From assembly GCF_002007205.1 (NCBI RefSeq), contig NZ_LAZS01000005.1, forward strand, positions 1,612,001 to 1,676,000: a stretch of DNA of 64,000 nucleotides, written 5' to 3'. Positions within the stretch are counted from its first letter, which is position 1. Each line of letters begins with the position of its first letter. The DNA comes from Ensifer adhaerens. Lineage in GTDB: Bacteria; Pseudomonadota; Alphaproteobacteria; Rhizobiales; Rhizobiaceae. The position numbers and the translations under genes are program-made. Below the pieces are notes generated by a model, which saw nothing but the letters and a program-made list of their open reading frames with translations, was not told where the DNA came from and did no database searches. This document shows, one piece after another, positions 9,624 to 22,003 of this stretch.

Positions 9624-10520
9624 TTGAGTTCATCTTCCGATGCCGCGATGCACCGGCGCGGCCTTGCCATCACCGGCCTCGGCGGCCTTGCCCTTTCCTT
9701 CGACATCCCGCTCATCCGGTCCGCCGGCGGCGACGTGTGGTCGCTGCTCGCCGTGCGCAGCCTGTCGACCTTCGTCGTCGCGCTTGGCGCATGGTTCGTG
9801 CTCAACCGCGTGCTTGGCCGGAAGATCTCGCTGCTGCCCGGCAAGACCGGCCTTTTGGTCGGCATTTTCTATGGGATCAATTCCTGCACCTTCCTGCTCG
9901 CCGTCTTCAATACGTCGACGGCGAACGTGGTCTTCATCCTCGCCTTCACCTCGATGTTTGCCGCCATCCTCTCCTGGATCTTCCTGAAGGAGCGACCATC
10001 GAACGCGACGCTCGCGACCATGCTGGTAATGGTGCTCGGCGTCGGGCTGATCGTCCAGGACGGGCTGGAAAGCGGCCACCTCTTTGGCGACGCCATGGCG
10101 GCATCTTCCGCTTTTCTGCTCGCAAGCGCGATCACGATCAGCCGTGCGAGCAGGCGCGACATGGCGCTGGTGCCGCTGGTGACCGCGATCTTTCCGGCGG
10201 CCGTTGCCCTTCTGATGCTGCCGGTCGGTGGCTTTACGATCGCGGCCCCCGGCTACATCCTGTTCAACGGTCTCGTGATGATCCCGCTCGCCTTCTTCTG
10301 CCTTGCAACAGGGCCGCGCTATCTCTCAGCGCCGGAAGTGGGCATGTTCTATCTGCTCGAGACGATCCTCGCGCCGATCTGGGTCTGGATGGTCTTTGCC
10401 GAGACGCCGACGACGCAGACGCTGATCGGCGGCTCGATCCTGGTCTTCGCGCTCATCGGCCATTCGCTCTGGCAGATGCGCAGTCGGTCGCTGAGAGCGG
10501 CCGTTGCCTGCGCCGAATAG
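9624..10520 (+). CDS. EamA-family (DMT) transporter
   Basis: About 298 residues with ten hydrophobic helices arranged as two five-helix EamA repeats (roughly 10-140 and 150-285). These are inner-membrane drug/metabolite exporters; the substrate cannot be told from the sequence. The repeat ends show typical FLKERPS and WVWMVFAETPT segments. Start uncertain: TTG at 9624 lies 3 bases after the bpt stop, or ATG at 9648 gives 290 residues; neither has a strong ribosome site. Probably co-transcribed with bpt. Converges on the ArsR-like gene with a 6-base gap. Confidence 0.85.
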   Translation: MSSSSDAAMHRRGLAITGLGGLALSFDIPLIRSAGGDVWSLLAVRSLSTFVVALGAWFVLNRVLGRKISLLPGKTGLLVGIFYGINSCTFLLAVFNTSTANVVFILAFTSMFAAILSWIFLKERPSNATLATMLVMVLGVGLIVQDGLESGHLFGDAMAASSAFLLASAITISRASRRDMALVPLVTAIFPAAVALLMLPVGGFTIAAPGYILFNGLVMIPLAFFCLATGPRYLSAPEVGMFYLLETILAPIWVWMVFAETPTTQTLIGGSILVFALIGHSLWQMRSRSLRAAVACAE

Positions 10521-10526
10521 CGCTCA

Positions 10527-10949
10527 TCACGATTTGTCGTCGCGCTGGCCGCTCGGCCGCGGACGACGCGGTTTCTGCTCGATGTTGCGATCGCGCACCG
10601 GCAGCGGTTCCTTCGGCTGACCCAGCGAAGCCGGGCGGACGCCGGGCATCTCCACGCGCATGACCCAGAGTTCGCGGTTGGTGTTGATCCAGGTCGCAGC
10701 CACGCTCAATGGCGCCGGATTGCCGCTCAACGCGTCGCCGTCACGCCGCCTGAGGCGGGTGACGAGGCCGGCAGCCTCCAGAAGCGCGATATGCGTCTCC
10801 AGCTCCTCGCCGGGTACCGCGACGGCCACGGCAATGTCGGCAACGCGCGCTTCTCCGGCAAAAAGGATCTCGAAGACGCGGCGGCGGACCGGGTGGGCAA
10901 GCGCCAGCAGGACGTCATCAAGGGCATTGGCATTCGGCATCGCTGTCAT
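10527..10949 (-). CDS. ArsR-like winged-helix transcriptional regulator
   Basis: 140 residues. The segment LLALAHPVRRRVFEILFAG (about 14-32) is the standard first helix of ArsR-type regulators, followed by a helix-turn-helix (about 34-62, ARVADIAVAVAVPGEELETHI) and a wing (LVTRLRRRDGD). The C-terminal 50 residues are proline- and arginine-rich and look disordered. No metal-binding Cys or CxC motif of metal-sensing ArsR proteins is present, so the ligand is unlikely to be arsenic or cadmium. Isolated between an EamA gene and parC, both of which could be targets. Function unassigned. Confidence 0.75.
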   Translation of the reverse strand: MTAMPNANALDDVLLALAHPVRRRVFEILFAGEARVADIAVAVAVPGEELETHIALLEAAGLVTRLRRRDGDALSGNPAPLSVAATWINTNRELWVMRVEMPGVRPASLGQPKEPLPVRDRNIEQKPRRPRPSGQRDDKS

Positions 10950-11070
10950 CCCTGTTGGATGCGCAGTGATCCACTATAGCCTCCCGGCGTACAAGCGCCA
11001 GTTGCGCCTGTGTCTCGTTTGGATTTCCAATGACTTAAGAGGTTGCGGCAGACTGCCTTAAAACGGAACA

Positions 11071-11107
11071 GGAGCCATGCGGCCGGCAGGCCGAATGGCT
11101 CCCTTTT
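11071..11107 (-). terminator. Putative terminator of parC
   Basis: GGAGCCAT (11071-11078) pairs with ATGGCTCC (11095-11102), with an inner GGCC/GGCC pair in the loop. On the - strand it is followed by an interrupted T tract (TGTTCCGTTTT) and lies just past the parC stop at 11114. Confidence 0.6.
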
Positions 11108-11113
11108 CTTCAA

Positions 11114-13836
<2,723 letters not shown>

Positions 13837-15036
13837 ATGAAGCACACGCGCAAGATCCGCCTGATGATGGCGAGCGCCGCGCTCCTCACGCTGACCGGCC
13901 CGGCCTTCGCGCTCGATGGCGCCGATCTGATGAAGAAGCTCGACGCAGCGACGAACGCGAACGGCACCTCGATCACCTATGACAAGGCCGACGTCGACGG
14001 CGACAAGGTGACGGTGACCGGCGTCAAGCTCAAGGTCGCAAGCCAGCCGGGCGAAGCTGTGGACCTGAAAATCGGGGACCTGACCTTCGAAGGCGTCGAA
14101 GAGACCGAAGGCGGCGGCTACTACGCCGAGACCGTTTCCTTCCCCGACGTCAATGTCAGCCAGGACGAGGGAAGCATTTCGGTCAAGGACATCCTGCTCT
14201 CCGGCCTGACGATCCCTGCCAATGCGACCGGCGGAACGATCAACGATATCCTTCTTTATGAAAGCGCCAGCACCGGCCCGATCGCGGTCAGCTCCAAGGG
14301 CAAGGACGTGTTCTCGCTCGAAAGCACCGAAGCCAACCTCGCGCGCCAGGAGAATGACGCCGGCTTCGACTTCGACGCGACCGCTTCCGGCATCAAGGCG
14401 GACCTGTCGAGCGTCGAGGACGCCAAGACCAAGGAAGCGATCGAAAAGCTCGGCCTAACCACGATCGACGGCGCCCTGACGATGAAGGGCAGCTGGGAAG
14501 TCGAAAGCGGCAATGTGGCACTCGAAGAATATGCCCTCGACTTCAAGAATGTCGGCCGGCTGAACTTCGCGCTCGACATCTCCGGCTACACGCTCGCCTT
14601 CGTCAAATCGATGCAGGAAGCAATGAAGGCGGCCGAAGCCAATCCGAACAAGGAAGAGGCCAACCAGGCCATGGGCCTCGCCATGATGGGCCTGATGCAG
14701 CAGTTGACCTTCAACAGCGCCGAAATCCGCTTCGACGACGCCTCGATCACCAAGAAAGCGCTCGACTATGCCGGCTCGCAACAGGGTGTCTCCGGCGAGC
14801 AGATGGCGCAGTCGCTGAAGGGCCTGGTGCCGATCATGTTGGCGCAGCTCAACGTGCCGGAACTGCAGAACCAGGTGTCGGCCGCAGTCAACACCTATCT
14901 CGACGGCCCGAAGAGCCTGACGATCAGCGCGGCACCGGAAAAGCCGGTTCCGTTCCCGATGATCATGGGTGCCGCCATGGGCGCGCCGAACACCATCCCG
15001 TCGGTGCTCGGTGTCAAGGTCACGGCCAACGACTGA
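13837..15036 (+). CDS. Secreted protein of unknown function
   Basis: 399 residues. A Sec signal peptide with basic start (MKHTRKIR), hydrophobic core and cleavage after PAFA (residue 25). The mature part is acidic, rich in Thr, Ser, Gly and Asp, and made of repeated short beta-type segments (for example DLKIGDLTFEGVEE and NVSQDEGSISVKDILLSGL), followed by a helical stretch (about 260-300) with several Met and Ala. This pattern suggests a periplasmic beta-rich protein of the kind that includes AsmA- or DUF945-like repeats, but no domain is certain. Good ribosome site GAAGGA; strong terminator follows. No operon partner. Confidence 0.8.
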   Translation: MKHTRKIRLMMASAALLTLTGPAFALDGADLMKKLDAATNANGTSITYDKADVDGDKVTVTGVKLKVASQPGEAVDLKIGDLTFEGVEETEGGGYYAETVSFPDVNVSQDEGSISVKDILLSGLTIPANATGGTINDILLYESASTGPIAVSSKGKDVFSLESTEANLARQENDAGFDFDATASGIKADLSSVEDAKTKEAIEKLGLTTIDGALTMKGSWEVESGNVALEEYALDFKNVGRLNFALDISGYTLAFVKSMQEAMKAAEANPNKEEANQAMGLAMMGLMQQLTFNSAEIRFDDASITKKALDYAGSQQGVSGEQMAQSLKGLVPIMLAQLNVPELQNQVSAAVNTYLDGPKSLTISAAPEKPVPFPMIMGAAMGAPNTIPSVLGVKVTAND

Positions 15037-15090
15037 TCCTTGCGGCTTGCTCCCGGTTTTGACCAATCCCGGGAGCGATGCTGCATGCTT

Positions 15091-15117
15091 TGCGCGCCAA
15101 ACGGGCGCGCAATTTTT
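15091..15117 (+). terminator. Rho-independent terminator
   Basis: Perfect 8-bp stem TGCGCGCC/GGCGCGCA with a 5-base loop followed by ATTTTT, 55 bases after the stop of the secreted unknown protein. A textbook terminator. Confidence 0.88.
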
Positions 15118-15474
15118 ATGGCTGCGCCCCGCGGGAAGCCTCATCGAACGCTCCGGCAAATCTGCGCTTCCCGCCCATCGGATCTTGACAGAAGAATGAT
15201 GGTTTTGCTTGCGCCCGCGCGATCGGCTACGCGGTACTTCTCGGCGAAGCACGCATGGATTGAAAGGCTTTTACATTCGGGCCGCTATTCCTTGCACCCG
15301 GAAATTTCACCGTAAGGCGATGGCGTTTTTCATCGAAATCGTGCATGCCACACGCAGCCTCAGAATCCGACTTCCAACGTCCTTGAGTCTATCCAAGCCT
15401 CGGCGAGGAAGTCTCGAGCTTCGCCTAAGTACCCGCCTGAATATAATCTTCACGTTACGGCAGATCGGACGTAA
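15118..15474. other. 357-bp intergenic region upstream of the P450 gene
   Basis: No credible gene. A CTTGACA box at 15184-15190 resembles a rhizobial -35 element but has no convincing -10 at 16-18 bases. The region presumably carries the promoter for the P450/acyltransferase pair. Confidence 0.4.
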
Positions 15475-16890
15475 ATGCTCGCCTGGCTCCAGCAGTCTGT
15501 AAATTTCAGGGAAGAATTGCTGGAGGGGAAGTTCGCTCCTGTCCGAGCCGACTATTATACGGGCCCGGATAAGCCGCTGCGACTGCTGCTCCAGGCGCGG
15601 ACGGATTTCCTGTCGATCTGGCGGTCCAGCGACTATACCGAAAAGGTTTCGCAGACCCGAATTCTCGGGCGGCAGATCATCGTCGTCAACTCGCCCGACA
15701 TGATCCGGCAGGTCGTCGTCAAGCGCCATGAGAACTTCGAGCGCAAGAGCCCGCAGATGCGCCGGGCACTCGAATTCCTGCTCGGCGACGGGCTGTTCAT
15801 TTCCGACGGCGACACCTGGAAGCAACGCCGGCCGCTGGTGGCAGACATCGTCCACGCCAAGCGCGTCCCCTCCTTCGGGCCCGTCATGGAAAACACGACC
15901 AGGGAACTGGTCGAGCGCTGGAACCGCATGCCCGACGGGGCGGAGGTCAACGCACTGCACGAAATGGCGGGGCTGACCGCCGAGATCATCGCGCGCAGCG
16001 TCTTCGGCAACCAGCTCGGCGACGACAGCGCGGCGGCCGTGACTGAGGGGTTCACCAGCTACCAGTCGCTGGTCGATTCCATCAACATCGGCTACTTCCT
16101 CGGCTTTGACGACGGACTGCCGGTGTTTCGCACCCCGAGCCTGCGCCGCTCGGTCAAGCGCATCCACCGAACCATCGACAAGGTGGTGGAGGATCACCTT
16201 GCCGGGCGCGGCGACCACAACTCGATGGTCGAGCTGCTCATTCGCCGTCAGCAACGAAACCCGGAACTGAAGCTCGATCTCGTCGCCCTGCGCAACGAGG
16301 CCGCGACCATCTTCATGGCCGGTCACGAGACGACGGCGGCGACGCTGACCTGGACCTGGTATCTGCTTTCGAAGGCTGGCTGGGTCGAGAAGGCCGTGCA
16401 CGACGAGATCGCCAGGGTCTGCGGCGAGCGGACGCCGACGATTGCCGACGTGCCGCAACTGGAATGGTGCCGGGCCGTGATCGAGGAGACGCTTCGCCTT
16501 TATCCGCCGGTCCCGATCCTTGCGCGGCAGACCCGCGAGGCGGACATGATCGGCGACGTTGCCGCCGAGCCGGGCTCGCTCGTGCTGATGGTGCCCTGGC
16601 TCCTGCACCGGACCGCGAGCCTGTTCGAAGATCCGCACCATTTCCATCCGGAGCGGTTTACCGAGGGACGGCGCCCGACGCCCTACAGCTTCATTCCCTT
16701 TGCCAGCGGGCCGCGCGTTTGCCCCGGCCTGCATTTCGGCCTGACCGAAGCGATCCTGTGCCTGGCGATCATCGCCCAGCGCTACCGTGTTCGCCTGCGC
16801 CAGAGCCATGCGGTGGAGCCGATCTGCCGCCTGACGTTGAGGCCCAAAGGGGGGCTGCCGGTCACCCTGCACAGGCGGGAGGCCGCCTGA
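15475..16890 (+). CDS. Cytochrome P450
   Basis: 471 residues, soluble bacterial-type P450 without a membrane anchor. Haem monooxygenase that needs electron donors not encoded nearby. All family landmarks are present: the I-helix oxygen-binding motif AGHETT (about 281-286), the K-helix ExxR in EETLRLYPP (about 337), the PERF motif (about 390) and the haem-thiolate loop FASGPRVCPG with the ligand cysteine at about residue 416. Substrate unknown. The next gene, an LpxL-like acyltransferase, starts one base after its stop, so the pair forms a tight operon, which hints at a hydrophobic lipid or fatty-acid substrate. Confidence 0.93.
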   Translation: MLAWLQQSVNFREELLEGKFAPVRADYYTGPDKPLRLLLQARTDFLSIWRSSDYTEKVSQTRILGRQIIVVNSPDMIRQVVVKRHENFERKSPQMRRALEFLLGDGLFISDGDTWKQRRPLVADIVHAKRVPSFGPVMENTTRELVERWNRMPDGAEVNALHEMAGLTAEIIARSVFGNQLGDDSAAAVTEGFTSYQSLVDSINIGYFLGFDDGLPVFRTPSLRRSVKRIHRTIDKVVEDHLAGRGDHNSMVELLIRRQQRNPELKLDLVALRNEAATIFMAGHETTAATLTWTWYLLSKAGWVEKAVHDEIARVCGERTPTIADVPQLEWCRAVIEETLRLYPPVPILARQTREADMIGDVAAEPGSLVLMVPWLLHRTASLFEDPHHFHPERFTEGRRPTPYSFIPFASGPRVCPGLHFGLTEAILCLAIIAQRYRVRLRQSHAVEPICRLTLRPKGGLPVTLHRREAA

Positions 16891-16891
16891 C

Positions 16892-17899
16892 ATGGTGCCG
16901 GACGAACCGCGCTCGGCCCAACCGATCGGCAAGCGCAGGGCCTGGATCTTTGCCGAAGATAGCGCCCCCCGGCTCGCCGATGCGCTGGCGGGCGGCGAGC
17001 GGGCACGGGCCTTCCGGCGCTATTGGATCGCCGACAACATCCAAAACATCGCCAACATCGCCGCCCATTTCGGCATGAAACTGCTGCCGATGGACGCCTG
17101 CTCCCGGCTCGGTGCAGCGCTTGGCCTGTTCATGGTCCCGCGCTTCCACAAGGTGGCGACGCGGCGCGCGCGCGAAACCATCGAACAGTTGCGACCGAAT
17201 CTCGACGCCGCGCAGCGGGAAGCACTGTTTCTCGAAAATTGTCGGGCGCAGGGACGGCTGATGACGGAATTCTCCGTCGTCAACAGATTGCAGCGCCGGC
17301 CGGAGCGGCTGAAGACCGACGGGCTGGCGGCCATCCGCGAGGCCGCGAACCATGGCCCGGTCATTCTCGTCGGCCTGCATCTCGGCAACTGGGAAGTGGG
17401 CACGATCGCGTTCCGCAAGCTCGGCCTTGAGCCACATGCGTTTTACGTGCCGCCCAAGGGCCGGGCCAAGGCGTGGATCGCCGAGCGGGTGCGCAGCAAG
17501 GCCGGCTTGCGGTTTCTGCCTCCGGGCATGGAAGGGATCCGACCGGCGCTGAAGGTTCTCAAGAACGGCGGCGTCGTCAGCATCTTCTGCGACGAAGGTT
17601 TTGGCGGCATGATCCGCGGTCCGTTCTTCGGCCGCAGGCCGCATCAGGAAGGCAACATTGCGATCGCCGTTCGCCTGGCGCGCATGACCGGAGCCACGAT
17701 CTGCCCGTGGTACGGCCTTCGCACCGACGGCTTCCGCTTCGAATGCATGGCCCTGCCACCGATAAGACTGCCTGTGGACGCGCGTCCGAATGCCCGGCTG
17801 CTGGACGACATGCTTTTGCTGAACGACGCGATCGAGCCGATCGTCCGCGCCCATCTCGACCAATGGTATTTCCTCGACAATGCGCTTCGGCCGCAGTGA
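16892..17899 (+). CDS. LpxL/HtrB-like lysophospholipid (lipid A) acyltransferase
   Basis: 335 residues. Member of the LpxL/LpxM/HtrB family, which moves an acyl chain from acyl-ACP to lipid A or another lipid at the inner membrane. The catalytic HX4E motif is visible at H163-LGNW-E168, and the typical GVVSIFCDEGFGG and PFFGRRPHQEGNIAIAVRLA segments follow. The N-terminal membrane anchor seen in E. coli LpxL is weak here. It begins right after the P450 stop. The acceptor could be a lipid A, ornithine lipid or other glycolipid; sequence alone does not tell. Confidence 0.88.
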   Translation: MVPDEPRSAQPIGKRRAWIFAEDSAPRLADALAGGERARAFRRYWIADNIQNIANIAAHFGMKLLPMDACSRLGAALGLFMVPRFHKVATRRARETIEQLRPNLDAAQREALFLENCRAQGRLMTEFSVVNRLQRRPERLKTDGLAAIREAANHGPVILVGLHLGNWEVGTIAFRKLGLEPHAFYVPPKGRAKAWIAERVRSKAGLRFLPPGMEGIRPALKVLKNGGVVSIFCDEGFGGMIRGPFFGRRPHQEGNIAIAVRLARMTGATICPWYGLRTDGFRFECMALPPIRLPVDARPNARLLDDMLLLNDAIEPIVRAHLDQWYFLDNALRPQ

Positions 17900-17944
17900 G
17901 CTTGCTTGCGCATTTGCGCGCGTAAATGCGGTTTGCGATCTGCG

Positions 17945-17973
17945 CTTGATGCCGGCCGGGTCTGGCCTATTTA
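17945..17973 (+). promoter_or_regulatory. Candidate promoter for the 77-residue gene and groEL
   Basis: CTTGAT (17945-17950) and CTATTT (17967-17972) with a 16-base spacer resemble the rhizobial CTTGAC-N17-CTATAT consensus, about 55 bases upstream of the small gene. Neither a CIRCE repeat nor a clear heat-shock sigma promoter is visible. Confidence 0.4.
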
Positions 17974-18028
17974 TCTCCGCTAGGACCGAAATCCCTGTTC
18001 CTGACCGATAAAAGGGAAGGAGGAGCCC

Positions 18029-18262
18029 ATGGGACTGAAGCACGCGGACATTACAGCCATTCTTGGCCCGGTCGATGAGACGCTGATGGCGGAACTGCTT
18101 GCGACCGGCGCGACGGCCGGCGAGCTTGCAGAGGCGATCGCCTGGGTCAACAACGATGAGGCGCTGATCGGAGAAGGCCGCCATCTGCCGGCCGGCCGCG
18201 TTGCGGCGCTGATCGACATCCTGACCCCGGACAACGAAGAAGAGCGGAACTTCGAACTGTAG
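18029..18262 (+). CDS. Small acidic protein of unknown function (77 residues)
   Basis: 77 residues, acidic, helical, with the pattern of a small helical bundle: MAELLATGATAGELAEAIAWVNNDEALI, then GRVAALIDILTP. It has an unusually strong ribosome site (GGAAGGAGGAG, 18015-18025), which supports real translation. No known domain recognised. It lies 129 bases after the acyltransferase and 99 bases before groEL, separated from groEL by a GC hairpin. Possible co-transcription with groEL. It does not resemble GroES (too short, wrong fold pattern). Confidence 0.7.
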   Translation: MGLKHADITAILGPVDETLMAELLATGATAGELAEAIAWVNNDEALIGEGRHLPAGRVAALIDILTPDNEEERNFEL

Positions 18263-18299
18263 TCGAAGACGGCTGCTTGCCGGGGACGACCGATTGCAA

Positions 18300-18320
18300 G
18301 CCGCCCGCCTGCCGGGCGGC
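18300..18320 (+). other. Perfect GC hairpin upstream of groEL
   Basis: GCCGCCCG (18300-18307) and CGGGCGGC (18313-18320) with a 5-base loop. It lies about 40 bases before the groEL start and has no T tract, so it is more likely an attenuating or stabilising leader structure than a terminator. Confidence 0.5.
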
Positions 18321-18349
18321 AGGCGCGTGAGGCCATAGGTTCGTGTTGA

Positions 18350-19987
<1,638 letters not shown>

Positions 19988-19995
19988 CGGGCGCA

Positions 19996-20026
19996 GGCAA
20001 CCGGCTCGCCTAGGCAGACGGTTGCC
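19996..20026. terminator. Hairpin between groEL and tetR (weak terminator)
   Basis: Perfect 8-bp stem GGCAACCG (19996-20003) / CGGTTGCC (20019-20026), 15-base loop, lying across the 3' end of tetR and just after groEL. No T tract on either side, so termination is uncertain. Confidence 0.4.
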
Positions 20027-20702
20027 GGTGGCGCGCGACCTCGGCGATGGCGAGTTCGGCGATCGGCAGGAGTTCCGCCTCGCTGGCGCCGTCCTGCGCC
20101 TGTACCGTCATGCCCTGAAGGATGGCGCCGACAAAGCGCGCAAGCCCGGCCACGTCCGTATCGCCGCGCAGCTCTCCGTCGACCATGGCCTGCCTGAAGC
20201 GATCCGCGAGCAACGCCAGCGTCTCGCTGCGCAGGGCGGATACGTGGCTTGCAATCGCCTGATTCTCGACGGCGCAGGTCAGGACCGCAGTCGAGATCAT
20301 GCAGCCCTTCGGTCGGCCGGGGCGTGTAAACTCGTGGGCGGAGGCGCGCAGCATCCTGCCGATCACCTCGACCACGTGGCCTTCACCGGCAAGGTTGCGG
20401 CCGGCCGCTGCCCCCTCCTCGCGGCGATACTGTTCGAGCGCCTCGCGGTAGAGATCTGCCTTCGAGGCGAACGCGGCGTAGAGGCTTTGCGGCGTGATGC
20501 CCATGGCGGCGGTGAGATCGGCGATCGATGCGCCCTCGTAGCCGAGCCGCCAGAAGGTTTCTCCGGCGGCGGCCAGAGCCACTTCGCGATCGAAAGCACG
20601 CGGCCGCCCGCGGCGGCGCGAAGGCGAGACTAAAGACTCATTATTTTCCACAATGGTCACTCTAGAATTCTCTCGGATCCTGACGTATTCAGGAATGGTC
20701 AT
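20010..20702 (-). CDS. TetR/AcrR-family repressor
   Basis: 230 residues from the ATG at 20702; GTG codons at 20660 and 20651 are alternatives and would remove 14 or 17 residues. The latter fit better if the TATAAT on the - strand at 20712-20707 is its -10 box. The N-terminal helix-turn-helix follows a basic RRRGRPRAFDREVAL segment, with EGASIADLTAAMGITPQSLYAAF as the DNA-binding region. The rest is the TetR ligand-binding helical domain; SAHEFTRPGRPKGCMI is typical of the TetR_C subfamily around aldehyde/oxidative regulators. Divergent from the serine hydrolase gene, probably its repressor. Confidence 0.85.
   Translation of the reverse strand: MTIPEYVRIRENSRVTIVENNESLVSPSRRRGRPRAFDREVALAAAGETFWRLGYEGASIADLTAAMGITPQSLYAAFASKADLYREALEQYRREEGAAAGRNLAGEGHVVEVIGRMLRASAHEFTRPGRPKGCMISTAVLTCAVENQAIASHVSALRSETLALLADRFRQAMVDGELRGDTDVAGLARFVGAILQGMTVQAQDGASEAELLPIAELAIAEVARHRQPSA
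20679..20693. promoter_or_regulatory. Candidate TetR operator
   Basis: Inverted repeat CCTGA-CGTAT-TCAGG between tetR and the divergent serine hydrolase gene. It is flanked by two copies of AATGGTCA (20653-20660 and 20694-20701). TetR repressors usually bind such palindromes in their own divergent promoter. The assignment is inference. Confidence 0.45.
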
Positions 20703-20726
20703 TGTGATTATAGAGGGATTTGCCCG

Positions 20727-21929
20727 ATGAGTCTCCACCTGAAAGGTGCAGCACTGCTTGCCATGCTGCTCGCCTCGCCTGCATTGGCCGACAACCAGAA
20801 CGCACCACTGAGCGCACGGCTCGACCCGGTGATCGATCGTGCGATCGCCGACAAGCGCATCGTCGGCACGGTGATCCTCGTCGCCCGCGACGGCGAAGTC
20901 GTCTATGCCCGTGCCGCCGGGCTCGCCGACCGGGAGGCCGGTCGCGCGATGAAGCAGGACGACATCTTCCGCTTTGCGTCCGTCACCAAACCGTTCGTGA
21001 CGGCGGCGGCCATGCGCCTTGTCGAAGACGGGCGGATCACGCTGGACGATCCGGTCAGCAAATGGCTTCCGGACTTCAAGCCGACCTTCGACGGCAAGCC
21101 GGCGACGATCCTGGTGCGGCACCTGCTGAACCATACGGCGGGGCTCGAATACGGCTTCTTCCAACCGCCCGGAGGCGCCTATGCCAAGGCCGGGATCTCC
21201 GACGGTCTCGATCTCACGAACATTACGCTCGACGAGAACCTGAAGCGCATCGCCGGCGTTCCGCTCGTATCAGAACCGGGCAAGACCTTTCGCTATTCGC
21301 TGGCTATCGACGTGCTTGGCGGTGTCATCGAGAAGGCAACCGGCAAGTCGCTCGACAGGGCGGTCGACGAACTGGTCATCTCCCCCTTGTCCCTCGCTGA
21401 CGCAGGCTTCTCGACAAAGCCATCGGACAGGCTGACGGCCGCCTATTTCGACGGTTCGCCAGAGCCCAAGCGCATGGAGAAAAGCGTCGCGGTGCCGATC
21501 GGCGAAGGCGAGCTGACGTTCTCGCCGGACCGGATCCTCGATGCCAAGCAATTCCCCTCCGGCGGCGCCGGCATGGCGGGCACGGCGAAGGACGTACTGA
21601 CCTTCCTCGAAACCATCCGCAAGGGCGGAGGCCCGATCCTGTCGGAAGAGACGGTGAAGACGATGATGCAGGACCAGACGGGAGCCGAGGCGCAAACCCA
21701 GGGGCCAGGCTGGGGCTTCGGTTATGGCTGGGCTGTGCTCGTCGATCCCAAGGCCGGCGCCACGCCGCAATCGCAGGGCACGATCCAATGGGGCGGCGCC
21801 TACGGCCACATCTGGTTCGTCGACCCCGCCCAGAAGCTCACCGTCGTCGCCATGACGAACACGACCTTCGAGGGCATGTGGGGCCAGTTCACGCGCGATG
21901 TTCGCGACGCCGTCTATGGCAGGCACTGA
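20727..21929 (+). CDS. Serine hydrolase, beta-lactamase/transpeptidase-like (family S12)
   Basis: 400 residues with a Sec signal peptide ending PALA-DN (about residue 22). Beta-lactamase fold (DD-peptidase, class C beta-lactamase and esterase superfamily). The nucleophile motif SxxK is S85-V-T-K88 in FRFASVTKPF; a second motif YSL at about 194 stands where YxN is usual, and a GGAYGHIWFVDP segment replaces the KTG region, which is an esterase-like pattern. It is therefore more likely an esterase or D-amino-peptidase-like enzyme than a resistance gene. Divergent from tetR and probably controlled by it. Followed by a strong bidirectional terminator. Confidence 0.88.
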   Translation: MSLHLKGAALLAMLLASPALADNQNAPLSARLDPVIDRAIADKRIVGTVILVARDGEVVYARAAGLADREAGRAMKQDDIFRFASVTKPFVTAAAMRLVEDGRITLDDPVSKWLPDFKPTFDGKPATILVRHLLNHTAGLEYGFFQPPGGAYAKAGISDGLDLTNITLDENLKRIAGVPLVSEPGKTFRYSLAIDVLGGVIEKATGKSLDRAVDELVISPLSLADAGFSTKPSDRLTAAYFDGSPEPKRMEKSVAVPIGEGELTFSPDRILDAKQFPSGGAGMAGTAKDVLTFLETIRKGGGPILSEETVKTMMQDQTGAEAQTQGPGWGFGYGWAVLVDPKAGATPQSQGTIQWGGAYGHIWFVDPAQKLTVVAMTNTTFEGMWGQFTRDVRDAVYGRH

Positions 21930-21951
21930 GACGTCTGACTTTTGAAAATGA

Positions 21952-21987
21952 AAAGGCCCGGCGGTCACCCGCCGGGCCTTTCTTTTT
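21952..21987. terminator. Bidirectional terminator between serine hydrolase gene and aspS
   Basis: Ten-base stem GGCCCGGCGG (21955-21964) / CCGCCGGGCC (21969-21978), flanked by A tract upstream and TTTCTTTTTT downstream, so it can stop transcription from both convergent genes. Confidence 0.9.
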
Positions 21988-22003
21988 TCAGGTCCGTTCG
22001 ACC

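Noticed and set aside
18029..18262. Toxin or antitoxin gene
   Set aside because: Only one small gene, no partner beside it and no known toxin or antitoxin fold; left as unknown.
20727..21929. Acquired beta-lactamase resistance gene
   Set aside because: It has the SxxK nucleophile, but the YxN and KTG motifs are not canonical and the neighbourhood is chromosomal; esterase or peptidase activity is more likely.
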